A stretch of 64,000 bases of DNA from Flavobacteriales bacterium (GTDB taxonomy: Bacteria; Bacteroidota; Bacteroidia; Flavobacteriales_E; Vicingaceae), in NCBI GenBank assembly GCA_905339165.1, contig CAJPFH010000034.1:18719-82718 (forward strand), read 5' to 3'. The notes beneath the pieces were generated by a model. The model did no database searches. It was not told where the DNA came from and saw only the letters and a program-made list of their open reading frames with translations. Position 1 is the first letter of the stretch, and the number at the start of each line of letters is the position of its first letter. Positions 46,701-54,364 of this stretch are shown here, in pieces. The position numbers and the translations under genes were made by a program.

Positions 46701-46994
46701 AAACTCATTCCTTTCCACCCTAAAAAACTTTCTAATTATTTTGCAATTGATATGTACCTATTTGCCGATGCCGGTGTGGTAGATTACGGAACTGCCATTA
46801 ACAATACATGGATTTCTGATGTACGAGCCGATGCAGGAATGGGTACTACATTTACCATTAAACGATGGGGGCCCCTCGATTTAGTGAAACCACTTACCAT
46901 TCGTTTTGATATGCCATTCTTTTTAAACCGCCCACCCGCAGTAGAAGAATATTTCCAATTCAGATGGGTATTAGGCATCAGCAGGGCATTCTAA
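43797..46994 (+). CDS. Secreted M1-family metallopeptidase with C-terminal extension
   Basis: 1065 aa. Signal peptide (1-19, ending VSAQS). The gluzincin domain has HEIAHN with zinc ligands His386, His390 and Glu409 (HEXXH-x18-E), preceded by QDGMEYPM, the variant of GAMEN in this subgroup. Residues about 650-1065 are beta-rich with alternating hydrophobics and end in an aromatic strand, consistent with an outer-membrane barrel-like or beta-sandwich extension; ordinary M1 enzymes have a helical C-terminal part. Probably an aminopeptidase at the cell surface or periplasm. Single gene with its own upstream region. Confidence 0.9.
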   Translation: MKSIFSGLMMWLLSAVVSAQSFNPLLPQNTFRNADNPYYWKNKLPFEGYWQQDVHYNIKANIDELTDIISGTQQLEYWNNSPDELEFVFFHLYQNAFQPGSYYENLIHHNGIKPNWGRYEKEGKGTEILKLQADGQNLKRELDNTILKVWLPKPLKSGESIVFDIEFKTYFDGLGGTRRRMKQFNAYGYKHFDGVHWYPRISVYDRKFGWTTDQHLGHEFYGDFGTYDVELTFSSDFVVEATGFLLNKNQVLPDELRKQLDVSNFKNKPLFSEPSIITPYNPNERKTWKYHAENVHDFAFTADPTYRIAEVWWNDIQCIGLVQEPHASRWQNSALYVAKIIKTFSEDFGMYAYNKMVAADAQDGMEYPMITLDGGLEPSNHGLFVHEIAHNWFFGMLGSNETYRAAMDEGFTQFLTSWGLEKIDGDTVISRNFKSKYRNEFTRPQLVRESNVYNGYMSDAILEEDATLNTHSDGFNGAIRHGGGYRHVYYKTAVMLYNLQYVLGDELFLKAMQHYVSQWKIAHPYMEDFRNSIIQYTKVDLNWFFDQWFETTKNIDYKVGKIRPTENKNEYQITFHRKADMQMPIDFVVIDKKDSTHAFHIPNSWFVKETNASVLPRWIGWDNNLNPTYTATISIPNGIKDVQIDPTYRLADVNQLNNSKKFPYLLEYDHKIYNSPDRKNYELFGRPDFWYNAYDGLKAGAHLNGNYLTKFHVFNLSVWMNSGLGQYNIKEDAGDFDKYSFHFDYKTSTHKFLKGSEVFGTTRILDGLNLYKIGFSFSDRKEKNILYAYFKSMMRYDRQDLNYLLYPSEWQYNQLNNTLNLGLNHIYEYQKGYGIISLFSKTSAIASDYDYAQLSFSAENKNTVGKIGLNTRLFMQYGTGKNVPYESSLYLAGANPEEMMENKYLRSQTAVPEEWLGYGTATNHLQYGGGLNLRGYAGYLNPEMYKDSIVYAYRTNSGASVSAELEFGKLIPFHPKKLSNYFAIDMYLFADAGVVDYGTAINNTWISDVRADAGMGTTFTIKRWGPLDLVKPLTIRFDMPFFLNRPPAVEEYFQFRWVLGISRAF

Positions 46995-47070
46995 AATAAT
47001 TGAGAAAAAAATGAAAAACACCATCTGAAAAAATTTATTTGCAATTTAAAAACAAACCAATTTCTATTGT

Positions 47071-49503
47071 ATGAAAAATAATCTTCTAAAAACATTACTC
47101 CCTCACTTTGTAGCCGTATTGGTATTTTTTGCCATCACCATTGCCTATTTTAATCCTCTGTTGCAGGGAAAACAAATACGCATGGGCGATATGCTGAATT
47201 ACGAGGGAATGGCTAAAGAAATAAACGACTTTAGAGAGAAAACAGGGGAAGAAGCTCTTTGGACAAACTCCATGTTTGGCGGAATGCCGGCCTATCAGAT
47301 TTCGGTAAAATTTTACAATAACTGGGTGCAACGCATAGGTTTGTTTATACGAAAAATAGTTCCCTATCCCTCTACTATTATTTTTACTGCCATGCTGTGC
47401 TTTTACATTTTACTAGTAATGCACAGAGTACATCCGGTATTGGCAGCAGCAGGGGCTATTGCCTACGCTTTTTCTAGTTACTTTTTTATTATTATTGAAG
47501 CAGGGCATATTACCAAAGCTTACGCCATGGCCTATCTGCCACTGGTTGTAGCCGGAGTATTGCACACCTTTAAAGGAAATTATTTATCGGGAAGTGCCCT
47601 TACGGCATTGGCCTTATCCTTTCAGGTTTCATCTAATCATTTGCAAATAACTTACTATTTGCTTTTAATGCTATTAATTTTTGGTGGCATCCATTTCTAT
47701 TTTTCGTGGAAAGAAAAAAAACTGGTACACTTTGCCAAAGCTTCCGGTTTTCTTGCCATTGCAGCCCTATTAGCCATAGGCCCCAATATGGGAAACATTT
47801 TGGCTACTTACGAATACGGGAAATATACCACACGCGGACCTTCTGAATTAACCTTTAACAAAGAAAATAAAACCACTGGCTTAGATAAAGATTATGCCAC
47901 CTCGTGGAGCTATGGAATAAGCGAAACATTTTCCTTAATCATACCCAATGTAAAAGGGGGTGGAAATGGACCCATTGGAAAAGAGCACGAAAATGTACTG
48001 GAAAAAATAGCGCCACAACAAAGGCAGGTTATTGCCCAAATGGACCAATACTGGGGCGACCAGCCCTTTACCTCGGGCCCCGTGTATGCCGGAGCTTTTG
48101 TAATGCTTTTATTTTTTATTGGGTTATTTATTTTAGAAGGACCGCTAAAATGGTGGCTCATTGCCTCTACTCTACTCTCTATGATGCTGGCCTGGGGTAA
48201 AAATTTTATGCCATTAACCGATTTTTTTCTCGACTACGTTCCCGGATATAATAAATTCCGCACCGTTTCTATGATTTTAATTATTGCCGAATTTACCATT
48301 CCGTTTATGGCCATACTTACTCTGCAACAGTTAGCCGATAAGCCTACCTTATTTAACACACAAAAAAAGAAAATATACTACGGAGCAGGTATTTCGCTTG
48401 GCATTTGTCTTTTATATTACATAATGCCCGGATTGTTTACCGATTTTTTTGGCGAAGGGCAAACCGAACAATACTCGCAAATGCTTAAATCGGCAGGCTT
48501 TCCGGAAAATGCCATCCCCGAAGTGTTTTCCGAACTCGAAAAAGCCCGAAGAGCTATTTTAAATGCCGATGTGTTGAGAAGTTTCTTTTTTATTGTAGCC
48601 GGAATAGGACTTTTATTTTTGATATGGAAAAACAAAATAAAAACCACACACGCCTTTTATGTGGTAGCCCTTCTTTTTCTTATCGATTTATGGTCGGTAA
48701 ATACACGTTACCTGAACAAAGAGAATTACGTATCGAAAAGAGAACTGGAAAAACCCTATCCGCTTACCAGTGCCAATCTTAAAATATTAGAAGACACCGA
48801 CCCCAATTTCCGTGTGTATAACGTAACCCGTAATGCTTTTACCGATGCCAGCACTTCGTACTTTCATAAATCTATTGGAGGATACCATGGAGCTAAGTTA
48901 AAACGCTACCAAGAGCTTATTGATTTTCATATTGCCAAAAACAATATGCAAGTGTTAAATATGCTGAATACAAAATATTTTATTGTACCCGATAACAACA
49001 AACAACCGATAGCTCAATTTAACCCCGAAGCATTTGGTAATGCATGGATTATTAAGGGCTATAAAATAGCAGCCAATGCCGATGAGGAAATTACCGGCAT
49101 GGAAAAATTTAATTTAAAGGACTCTGCCATAATAGACAAACGGTTCGAGGGCACGCTTTCCGGATTTTCTTTTAAAGAAGATAGCACAGCAAAAATTATG
49201 TTAACCTCGTATGCTCCCAATAAACTCATTTACCAATTTAGTGCTGCTAACGAGCAAATAGCTATTTTTTCTGAAATACATTACGATAAGGGTTGGAATG
49301 CATTTATAAACGATAAACCTGCCGAATACTTTAGAGCCAATTATGTGTTGCGGGCTATGCGAATACCTGCCGGAAACCATAAAATAGAATTTAGGTTTGA
49401 ACCGAAAGTGTACCATACAGGAGAAAATATTGGTTTAGCAAGTAGCATATTGCTTTTTGCTTTTGTTGGATTTGCTTTGTATAAAGAATTAAAAGAGAAA
49501 TAA
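47071..49503 (+). CDS. YfhO-family membrane protein
   Basis: 810 aa. About twelve N-terminal membrane segments (residues 15-540), then a periplasmic C-terminal domain and a final membrane helix (about 785-803). GT-C-like topology with acidic residues in the first loop (IRMGDMLNYEGMAKEINDFR). In Firmicutes YfhO is linked to lipoteichoic acid glycosylation; in Bacteroidota the role is unproven, but transfer of a sugar from a lipid carrier is likely. The later part includes YFHKSIGGYHGAKLKRYQEL, typical in this phylum. Last conserved gene before the accessory island. Confidence 0.88.
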   Translation: MKNNLLKTLLPHFVAVLVFFAITIAYFNPLLQGKQIRMGDMLNYEGMAKEINDFREKTGEEALWTNSMFGGMPAYQISVKFYNNWVQRIGLFIRKIVPYPSTIIFTAMLCFYILLVMHRVHPVLAAAGAIAYAFSSYFFIIIEAGHITKAYAMAYLPLVVAGVLHTFKGNYLSGSALTALALSFQVSSNHLQITYYLLLMLLIFGGIHFYFSWKEKKLVHFAKASGFLAIAALLAIGPNMGNILATYEYGKYTTRGPSELTFNKENKTTGLDKDYATSWSYGISETFSLIIPNVKGGGNGPIGKEHENVLEKIAPQQRQVIAQMDQYWGDQPFTSGPVYAGAFVMLLFFIGLFILEGPLKWWLIASTLLSMMLAWGKNFMPLTDFFLDYVPGYNKFRTVSMILIIAEFTIPFMAILTLQQLADKPTLFNTQKKKIYYGAGISLGICLLYYIMPGLFTDFFGEGQTEQYSQMLKSAGFPENAIPEVFSELEKARRAILNADVLRSFFFIVAGIGLLFLIWKNKIKTTHAFYVVALLFLIDLWSVNTRYLNKENYVSKRELEKPYPLTSANLKILEDTDPNFRVYNVTRNAFTDASTSYFHKSIGGYHGAKLKRYQELIDFHIAKNNMQVLNMLNTKYFIVPDNNKQPIAQFNPEAFGNAWIIKGYKIAANADEEITGMEKFNLKDSAIIDKRFEGTLSGFSFKEDSTAKIMLTSYAPNKLIYQFSAANEQIAIFSEIHYDKGWNAFINDKPAEYFRANYVLRAMRIPAGNHKIEFRFEPKVYHTGENIGLASSILLFAFVGFALYKELKEK

Positions 49504-49584
49504 TGTGTAAAAAATGTTTTTTGTATGGCGGCAATACATCTAAAATTGAACATACTTACATATTTTTTAATCGGGTATAAACAA

Positions 49585-49640
49585 GTTACCGGTCAGGCTA
49601 TGACGACAACGCAACAACATAAATAACAGACAATTTGAAA
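49585..49640 (+). other. Cassette-start leader before the AbiJ-like gene
   Basis: GTTACCGG at 49585-49592 resembles the GTTAGCGG end of the downstream repeats. It is followed 17 bases on by GACGAC...GCAAC...ATAAA...ACAGACA and then the ATG. The same string of blocks follows repeat copy 2 (51844 onward). This suggests a common cassette leader or junction. Confidence 0.45.
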
Positions 49641-50503
49641 TGAAATTTTCACAAAGAATAGGCAAAGTATCAGCGACAAAACAGTTGCAAATTGAATCAT
49701 TAGACGATGACTTAAAAAATGGTCTTTGGAATGGGCTGAAACTTTATGTTCTTGACAATCTTTCAAAGTATGACCAATATAGAAAGGACACAGAATTTGA
49801 CATTTTCTGTTCAATTCTTTGGCATCATCATTACAAGCTGCCTATTGATACAATTCCAGAATATGATAATCGCTCTGAACAATTCATACGAGACAGTTTC
49901 TACAAAGGACAGTGGTATGAAGCGTATGACCTCTTGGAATTTGTTGCAAACATTGACTCGGACTCTTTAAGAATTGACACTCACCAATTCAAAGAGTTTT
50001 GTAATGGAATATTTGAAAGAGAGTTTTCTGGTTATCGTTTTATTGACGACAAAATATCACCAATTACAAACGAAAACGAAATCGAAGAAATCGAAAATGC
50101 AATAGCCCAATCAGGACATTTTAGTTCATTAATAGGAGCTAATATTCATCTAAAATCAGCATTGGAAAAACTCTCTGACAAAAAAGCACCTGACTATCGG
50201 AACTCAATTAAAGAATCTATTTCAGCAATTGAATCTGTTGCAAAGGTAATTTCAGAAAATGCAAAAGACAGTTTAGGTGCAGCACTTGACAAAATAAAAG
50301 GCAAAATTAAACTTCATACAGCTTTAGAAAGAGGTTTTAAACAATTGTATGGCTACACAAGTGACAGTGACGGTATTCGTCACGCTTTAATGGAAGACCA
50401 TAATTGCGATTTTGAAGACGCAAAGTATATGCTTGTTTCAAGTAGTGCATTTATAAATTATCTCATCGTAAAAGCAGACAAGGCAGGACTTAAACTAAAA
50501 TGA
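49640..50503 (+). CDS. AbiJ_NTD4-like protein, possible abortive-infection factor
   Basis: 287 aa, cytoplasmic, no membrane segment. The N-terminal half begins KFSQRIGKVSATKQLQIESLDDDLKNGLWNGL, a beginning I associate with the AbiJ_NTD4 domain family of putative phage-defence proteins. The C-terminal half (about 165-287) is helical, with SISAIESVAKVISENAKDSLGAALDKIK and DGIRHALMEDHNCDFEDAKYMLVSSSAFINYL, resembling HEPN/Abi C-terminal regions with an R/H-containing RHAL motif. Asp is encoded mostly by GAC here, while neighbouring genes prefer GAT, which suggests transfer. It lies upstream of a palindromic repeat in a cassette-like island. Defence role is inference from family and context. Confidence 0.75.
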   Translation: MKFSQRIGKVSATKQLQIESLDDDLKNGLWNGLKLYVLDNLSKYDQYRKDTEFDIFCSILWHHHYKLPIDTIPEYDNRSEQFIRDSFYKGQWYEAYDLLEFVANIDSDSLRIDTHQFKEFCNGIFEREFSGYRFIDDKISPITNENEIEEIENAIAQSGHFSSLIGANIHLKSALEKLSDKKAPDYRNSIKESISAIESVAKVISENAKDSLGAALDKIKGKIKLHTALERGFKQLYGYTSDSDGIRHALMEDHNCDFEDAKYMLVSSSAFINYLIVKADKAGLKLK

Positions 50504-50547
50504 AAATCATTATGACTTGCAGACTACTGGAACGACAAGAAGCCCGA

Positions 50548-50683
50548 ACCGCTAACACAGGTTTTGCGTCAGGCGGGGTGACGTGCAAACTTGGAGCTTT
50601 GTGCTTCTATTCAAGTTCAGTGCTGGTTGACAGTTTTGTGCTTCGAAACCCGCCCGAACGCAAAGCCCGAAAACGTTAGTGGT
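50548..50683. repeat. attC-like palindromic repeat, copy 1
   Basis: About 136 bp. Outer ends ACCGCTAAC and GTTAGTGGT are complementary with one mismatch. Inner arms TTTTGCGTCAGGCGGG and CCCGCCCGAACGCAAA pair imperfectly, and an inner AACTTG/CAAGTT forms a further stem. It is a direct repeat of 51701-51838 with high identity in the left and central parts. The imperfect hairpin with GCTAAC/GTTAG ends resembles integron attC sites. It separates the convergent AbiJ-like and TM-protein genes; the TM protein's stop is inside its right end. Confidence 0.7.
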
Positions 50684-50876
50684 AATTATTTTTGACAGTT
50701 ATCGCAGCTATATTAAGGCATCCCATAACGACAAAAAATGAGAAAAATAAAATCCCGCTTACAAGGACATCAAAGTTCAATTTTATGAATGCAACTAAAC
50801 CAAAAAGAACAAAAGCAAGAATATAAGATACACCAATCCATTTCCAATCAATTGACTTTACAATACTTCTAATCAT
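50676..50876 (-). CDS. Small two-TM membrane protein coupled to Fic
   Basis: 66 aa. Two hydrophobic segments (about 14-32 and 38-58) with a short Lys/Asn/Asp turn. It starts in a TAATG overlap with the Fic stop, which indicates translational coupling. Its TAA stop falls in the GTTAG end of repeat copy 1. I do not recognise the family. Possible roles are a membrane partner, immunity factor or holin-like effector of the Fic gene; none is supported beyond context. Confidence 0.6.
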   Translation of the reverse strand: MIRSIVKSIDWKWIGVSYILAFVLFGLVAFIKLNFDVLVSGILFFSFFVVMGCLNIAAITVKNNYH

Positions 50877-51667
50877 TAGATTGACTCTTTAAGGGCTTCG
50901 GGTAACATCAACAAAAACGACAAGCACCTATCCCAGTAAAGGGCATAGTAATTATAGCCCAAAGCAATATTTTGGTAATAATCAGGTCGATTATCCCAAT
51001 AATATTTTTCGGAATTTATAGACCATGCTGACAAGCCAAGTTTTGACACTAAAAACCATTTTTCAAGCAACCTTGCAGACCGACCATTACCATCCATAAA
51101 TGGATGAATTTTTGCAGTCCAAAGATGAATCATAGAAGCATAGTAAAATACCTCTTTATAAGACAGTTCACGCTTCAATAATTCTGATATGTCATTAAAC
51201 AACTTGCTTAATTCTTCATTTACAAACTGTGGTTCGACAGCAAAATAAACAGGTTTCAGCGTTTTTGAATCCCTTACTCCCACTTGCTCTTTTCTGACTT
51301 TTCCACGCAAATTGACAGGCAAAAGTGTTTTGGATAGTATTTCATGGATTTTAAGAAAATTGGTTTTATTAAGGTTGTTTTCAGAGGCAAATTTGTATGC
51401 TTTTACTAAATCCTCAATCTCTTGCACTTCCTTTTTCTTTGGAAAACTTTTATTCCCTCTGTTTCTGAAAAAACTATTCGCATCAAGTGTATTTCCTTCA
51501 ATCTTTGATGAATATAGAGAAGATGCAATAAGATAATATTCGAAATCTTCGGTTGTAAAACTTGACTTTGACCGTAGTTTATGGAACACTTCTAACCAGT
51601 CAATTTTACATTTTGATGTGTATTTATCAAGATATTCGGAAGATATAAATTTTAAGTGTTTTCCCAT
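50876..51667 (-). CDS. Fic/DOC-family protein (probable AMPylase)
   Basis: 263 aa. The Fic active-site motif HPFMDGNGRSAR is complete at residues 188-199 (catalytic His188). An inhibitory-helix motif SSKIEGN lies upstream (Ser53 to Asn59), as in class II Fic proteins where its Glu (Glu57) blocks ATP gamma-phosphate binding. The N-terminal part (1-60) and the loop GVRDSKTLKPVYFAVEPQFVNEEL (flap) fit stand-alone Fic proteins. Fic enzymes transfer AMP to hydroxyls of target proteins. The target is unknown. Lies in the cassette-like island, coupled to a two-TM protein; toxin or stress role is inferred. Confidence 0.9.
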   Translation of the reverse strand: MGKHLKFISSEYLDKYTSKCKIDWLEVFHKLRSKSSFTTEDFEYYLIASSLYSSKIEGNTLDANSFFRNRGNKSFPKKKEVQEIEDLVKAYKFASENNLNKTNFLKIHEILSKTLLPVNLRGKVRKEQVGVRDSKTLKPVYFAVEPQFVNEELSKLFNDISELLKRELSYKEVFYYASMIHLWTAKIHPFMDGNGRSARLLEKWFLVSKLGLSAWSINSEKYYWDNRPDYYQNIALGYNYYALYWDRCLSFLLMLPEALKESI

Positions 51668-51700
51668 AGGACAAATTTACTATTTTCGAGCATATATAAC

Positions 51701-51838
51701 TACCGCTAACAAGGGTTTTGCGTCAGGCGGGGTAACGTGCAATCTTGGAGCTTTGTGCTTCTATCCAAGTTCAGTACAAGTTGACAGTTTTGTGCTCCGC
51801 AATCCGCCACTGCGCCAAGCGCCAAACCGTTAGCGGCA
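51701..51838. repeat. attC-like palindromic repeat, copy 2
   Basis: About 138 bp. The outer ends CCGCTAAC (51703-51710) and GTTAGCGG (51829-51836) are perfect inverted repeats. The centre, GGAGCTTTGTGCTTCTAT and TTGACAGTTTTGTGCT, is nearly identical to copy 1 in the same orientation, while the right arm has diverged. It stands 34 bases upstream of the Fic start. Confidence 0.7.
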
Positions 51839-51843
51839 AGTTT

Positions 51844-51893
51844 GACGACCGTGCAACTATAAACCGACAGACAGAGAATGGAACTACTGTTAT
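51844..51893 (+). other. Second cassette leader with a broken reading frame
   Basis: GACGACCGTGCAACTATAAACC and ACAGACA lead to an ATG at 51878, as before the AbiJ-like gene. The frame is only five codons (MELLL) then TAA, so the cassette gene itself has been lost or was cut by a deletion. Confidence 0.4.
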
Positions 51894-51905
51894 AAGCATC
51901 CCTTT

Positions 51906-51922
51906 TTTAGTATAATACTAAA
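51906..51922. repeat. 17-bp perfect palindrome
   Basis: TTTAGTAT-A-ATACTAAA. It lies between the broken cassette leader and the gene remnant, and is preceded by a T-run. It could be a small terminator arm, operator or recombination scar. Confidence 0.3.
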
Positions 51923-51926
51923 GTAG

Positions 51927-52112
51927 ATAAAAAATAGTTATTTTATCATACAAGGACTTTTTCCTTTTAAAGATTTAAAAAATAAAATAGAAGTTGCTTC
52001 GAGAGTGCACGGAATAGGTAAAATAATTTACAACATACAAACAACCACCGTTACTTCAAATAATGTAACAACTATTGAAGAACGAATAATTGAGTTAAAA
52101 AGAGATTATTAA
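51927..52112 (+). pseudogene. 3' remnant of a truncated gene
   Basis: An open frame of 61 codons without any start codon, directly after an in-frame TAG. It reads (in part) FPFKDLKNKIEVASRVHG and ends ERIIELKRDY. Its TAA overlaps the stop of the convergent flippase, the tight spacing expected for two real convergent genes. It has a hydrophilic, protein-like composition. I do not recognise the family. It is probably the end of a chromosomal gene cut by the cassette insertion. Confidence 0.5.
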
Positions 52113-53590
52113 AAACGCATAATTTTTTCGAATGCTTTTTTTATCAAAGCGTTAAAATCTTCAGAAACATTAAAAATATATACCGCTATTGTATATGTAA
52201 TAAAAATAAACCCTCCTCGCACAAACAAATCGGCCAAATAATTTTTAAAAGAGGGCAATAGTATAGAAACAAAATACACCACTAAGCCTATTAAAAAAAC
52301 CCATATAATTTTATACGAAAATGGCTGTAAATTCAATGTTTTGTATAAAAATAAAAACCGCAATAAATTATATAAAACCAGTGTAATGCAAGTGGCAACT
52401 GCTGCTCCGGTTATATGATAGAGAGGTATAAAAATTATATTTGATACAATGGTTAAAGCTACCAGTAATATCAAAAAATACGAATCGTACTTATAATAGC
52501 GAGAAGTGATTAAAATGGCACCGTTAACCCCTGCAAGCATATCAATTAAATTACCAAGAGCAATAAAAAAAATAACATATTTACCGGCATGGTACTCTCC
52601 TGGCAATAACTGCAAAACCGTATCGATATTAGCCCATAATCCAATAAAAAGCAGCAGACCTATTATAAATTGATTGATGCAACTCTTTTTATATATGGTT
52701 TGAATCTCATTCAGGTCGTTCTTTTTCCATGCCTCTGCAAGTATCGTGTACGAAATGCGCATTAAGGCCCTCGATGGGATAATAATTAATGTTCCAAAGT
52801 AAAAAACAATACCATATATTCCGGCCTCGCTTAAACCCAGGTATTCATTTACCATAATGCTATCGATATTAGCCACGGCAATAACCGAAAAACCCGAAAT
52901 AAAATAGAACATACTTACGCTCATCATCTCCTTTTTCAAAGAATGAGAAAGAAAAGAAAAATCGGCCTTGAGAGTAAAATCTCCTTGTTTAATCAAATAA
53001 AATACTACCCAGCCTACCGGTAATGCAAAACAAAACACGTAACACACCATAAACCAACGAAAATCAATCCACTGAAGTGAATAAAAAACAGCCAGCAAAA
53101 GAATAATTAATCTTTGCGCAAATTCTTTTTGCACCACTCCTATAACCGAATTAAAAAGAGATCGGGCATACACATCGAGTATATTAAAGATGGCCTGAAA
53201 CAAAATAAGAGGAATTAAAAAATATAGATATTCTGCTAATAACAAAGACTTTGATTGGTAATTCTCTATTAAACTGCCTTTAAATATAAAAAATAAAGAA
53301 ATGCAAACCGAAAAACCAAGTGCTGTTACAATAAGCGGATAAAACAAAAAACCATGATGACCTTTTTCTTTATTTCTAAATACGGGAAATAATCGTACAA
53401 TGACTCCGGAAATTCCAACATTCGAAAACTGTGCAGCCAACACGGAAATGGATAACAATACTTTTATTAATCCATTTTGGTCGGTAGTAAGTATATGCGG
53501 AAACCATAGGCCTGTAGTAATGAAACCAAGCACCGTACCTACATACGAGTACATTGTACTTTTAATAGCTTGTTGCTGAATAATACCCAT
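52109..53590 (-). CDS. Wzx/MOP-type polysaccharide flippase
   Basis: 493 aa, about fourteen predicted membrane segments. N-terminal IIQQQAIKSTMYSYVGTVLGFITTGLWFPHILTTDQNGLI is typical of the PST/lipopolysaccharide exporter branch. It would flip the lipid-linked product of the upstream operon. Last gene of the minus-strand carB-to-flippase run, six bases after the GT2 gene. It is longer than the two flippases in the other locus and not closely similar to them. Confidence 0.92.
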   Translation of the reverse strand: MGIIQQQAIKSTMYSYVGTVLGFITTGLWFPHILTTDQNGLIKVLLSISVLAAQFSNVGISGVIVRLFPVFRNKEKGHHGFLFYPLIVTALGFSVCISLFFIFKGSLIENYQSKSLLLAEYLYFLIPLILFQAIFNILDVYARSLFNSVIGVVQKEFAQRLIILLLAVFYSLQWIDFRWFMVCYVFCFALPVGWVVFYLIKQGDFTLKADFSFLSHSLKKEMMSVSMFYFISGFSVIAVANIDSIMVNEYLGLSEAGIYGIVFYFGTLIIIPSRALMRISYTILAEAWKKNDLNEIQTIYKKSCINQFIIGLLLFIGLWANIDTVLQLLPGEYHAGKYVIFFIALGNLIDMLAGVNGAILITSRYYKYDSYFLILLVALTIVSNIIFIPLYHITGAAVATCITLVLYNLLRFLFLYKTLNLQPFSYKIIWVFLIGLVVYFVSILLPSFKNYLADLFVRGGFIFITYTIAVYIFNVSEDFNALIKKAFEKIMRF

Positions 53591-53595
53591 TTTGG

Positions 53596-54363
53596 CTAGT
53601 TTCTCTCGAGAGAAGGAATGATTTTAGCAATAATGTAAAACCTGAAAAAACGAAATAAAAAAATAAAATGATTCATTAAGGTGGGTAAAAAACCATAATG
53701 CTTAACCAAAATAAAAAAACGTTCCATGTTGCTTCGGAGAAAGTTTTTTCTGGCTTTTCCGCCAATAAGGTACTTGCATAAAGTTTGCTTTGTATTTACA
53801 ATTTTATGCGATTTTTTAAGAGCGTTTATTACCCAATCTATGTCTGAACTAATCAGATATTTTAAATTGTATAAACTCGTTATTTCTTTTTTAATGATAA
53901 TAGATTGATGACTTACCACCATGCCCATCTTAAAACTTTTAAATGAAAGGTTTTCGGGATACCTCATTCTTCTCATCCTCACTTTTTTTCCATCAATATC
54001 TACTTCTTCTGTATCTCCATAATAAATATCGGCATCGGTAGCATTTTTAAAAACAGAAGATAGTGTATCCTTATTATAAATTGTATCGCCTGCATTCATA
54101 TACCATACATACTCTCCGGTAGCGGCTTTTAGGCCCTTATTCATTGCATCATAAATACCTGAATCCGGTTCAGAAACAAAATAATTTATGTTGCTTTTAT
54201 ATGGCTGAATTTTTTCAAGGGTGCCATCGGTAGAAGCTCCGTCTATAATTAAATATTCAATATTAGAATAGGTTTGAAGTAAAACGCTCTGAATGGTTCT
54301 TTCTATAAGCGTTGCACCATTGTATACAACCGTTATAACAGATATTTTTGGTTGCTGCTGCAT
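53596..54363 (-). CDS. Family 2 glycosyltransferase
   Basis: 255 aa GT-A. It begins ISVITVVYNGATLIERTIQSVLLQTYSNIEYLIIDGASTDGT and continues with SEPDSGIYDAMNKGLKAATGEYVWYMNAGDTIY, the WcaA-like subgroup often annotated for O-antigen and capsule side chains. The C-terminal helices (about 200-250) are basic and aromatic and may bind the membrane. One base separates it from the HAD gene stop. Donor unknown. Confidence 0.92.
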   Translation of the reverse strand: MQQQPKISVITVVYNGATLIERTIQSVLLQTYSNIEYLIIDGASTDGTLEKIQPYKSNINYFVSEPDSGIYDAMNKGLKAATGEYVWYMNAGDTIYNKDTLSSVFKNATDADIYYGDTEEVDIDGKKVRMRRMRYPENLSFKSFKMGMVVSHQSIIIKKEITSLYNLKYLISSDIDWVINALKKSHKIVNTKQTLCKYLIGGKARKNFLRSNMERFFILVKHYGFLPTLMNHFIFLFRFFRFYIIAKIIPSLERN

Positions 54364-54364
54364 G

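Noticed and set aside
51618..51833. 71-aa plus-strand frame across the Fic start and repeat copy 2
   Set aside because: It runs antisense through the Fic gene start and then through the non-coding repeat. Its second half is a translation of the repeat, and the same string is partly readable in copy 1.
49503..52112. Classical integron
   Set aside because: No integrase or primary attI site is in the window, and the genes converge on copy 1 instead of pointing one way. I keep it only as a hypothesis.
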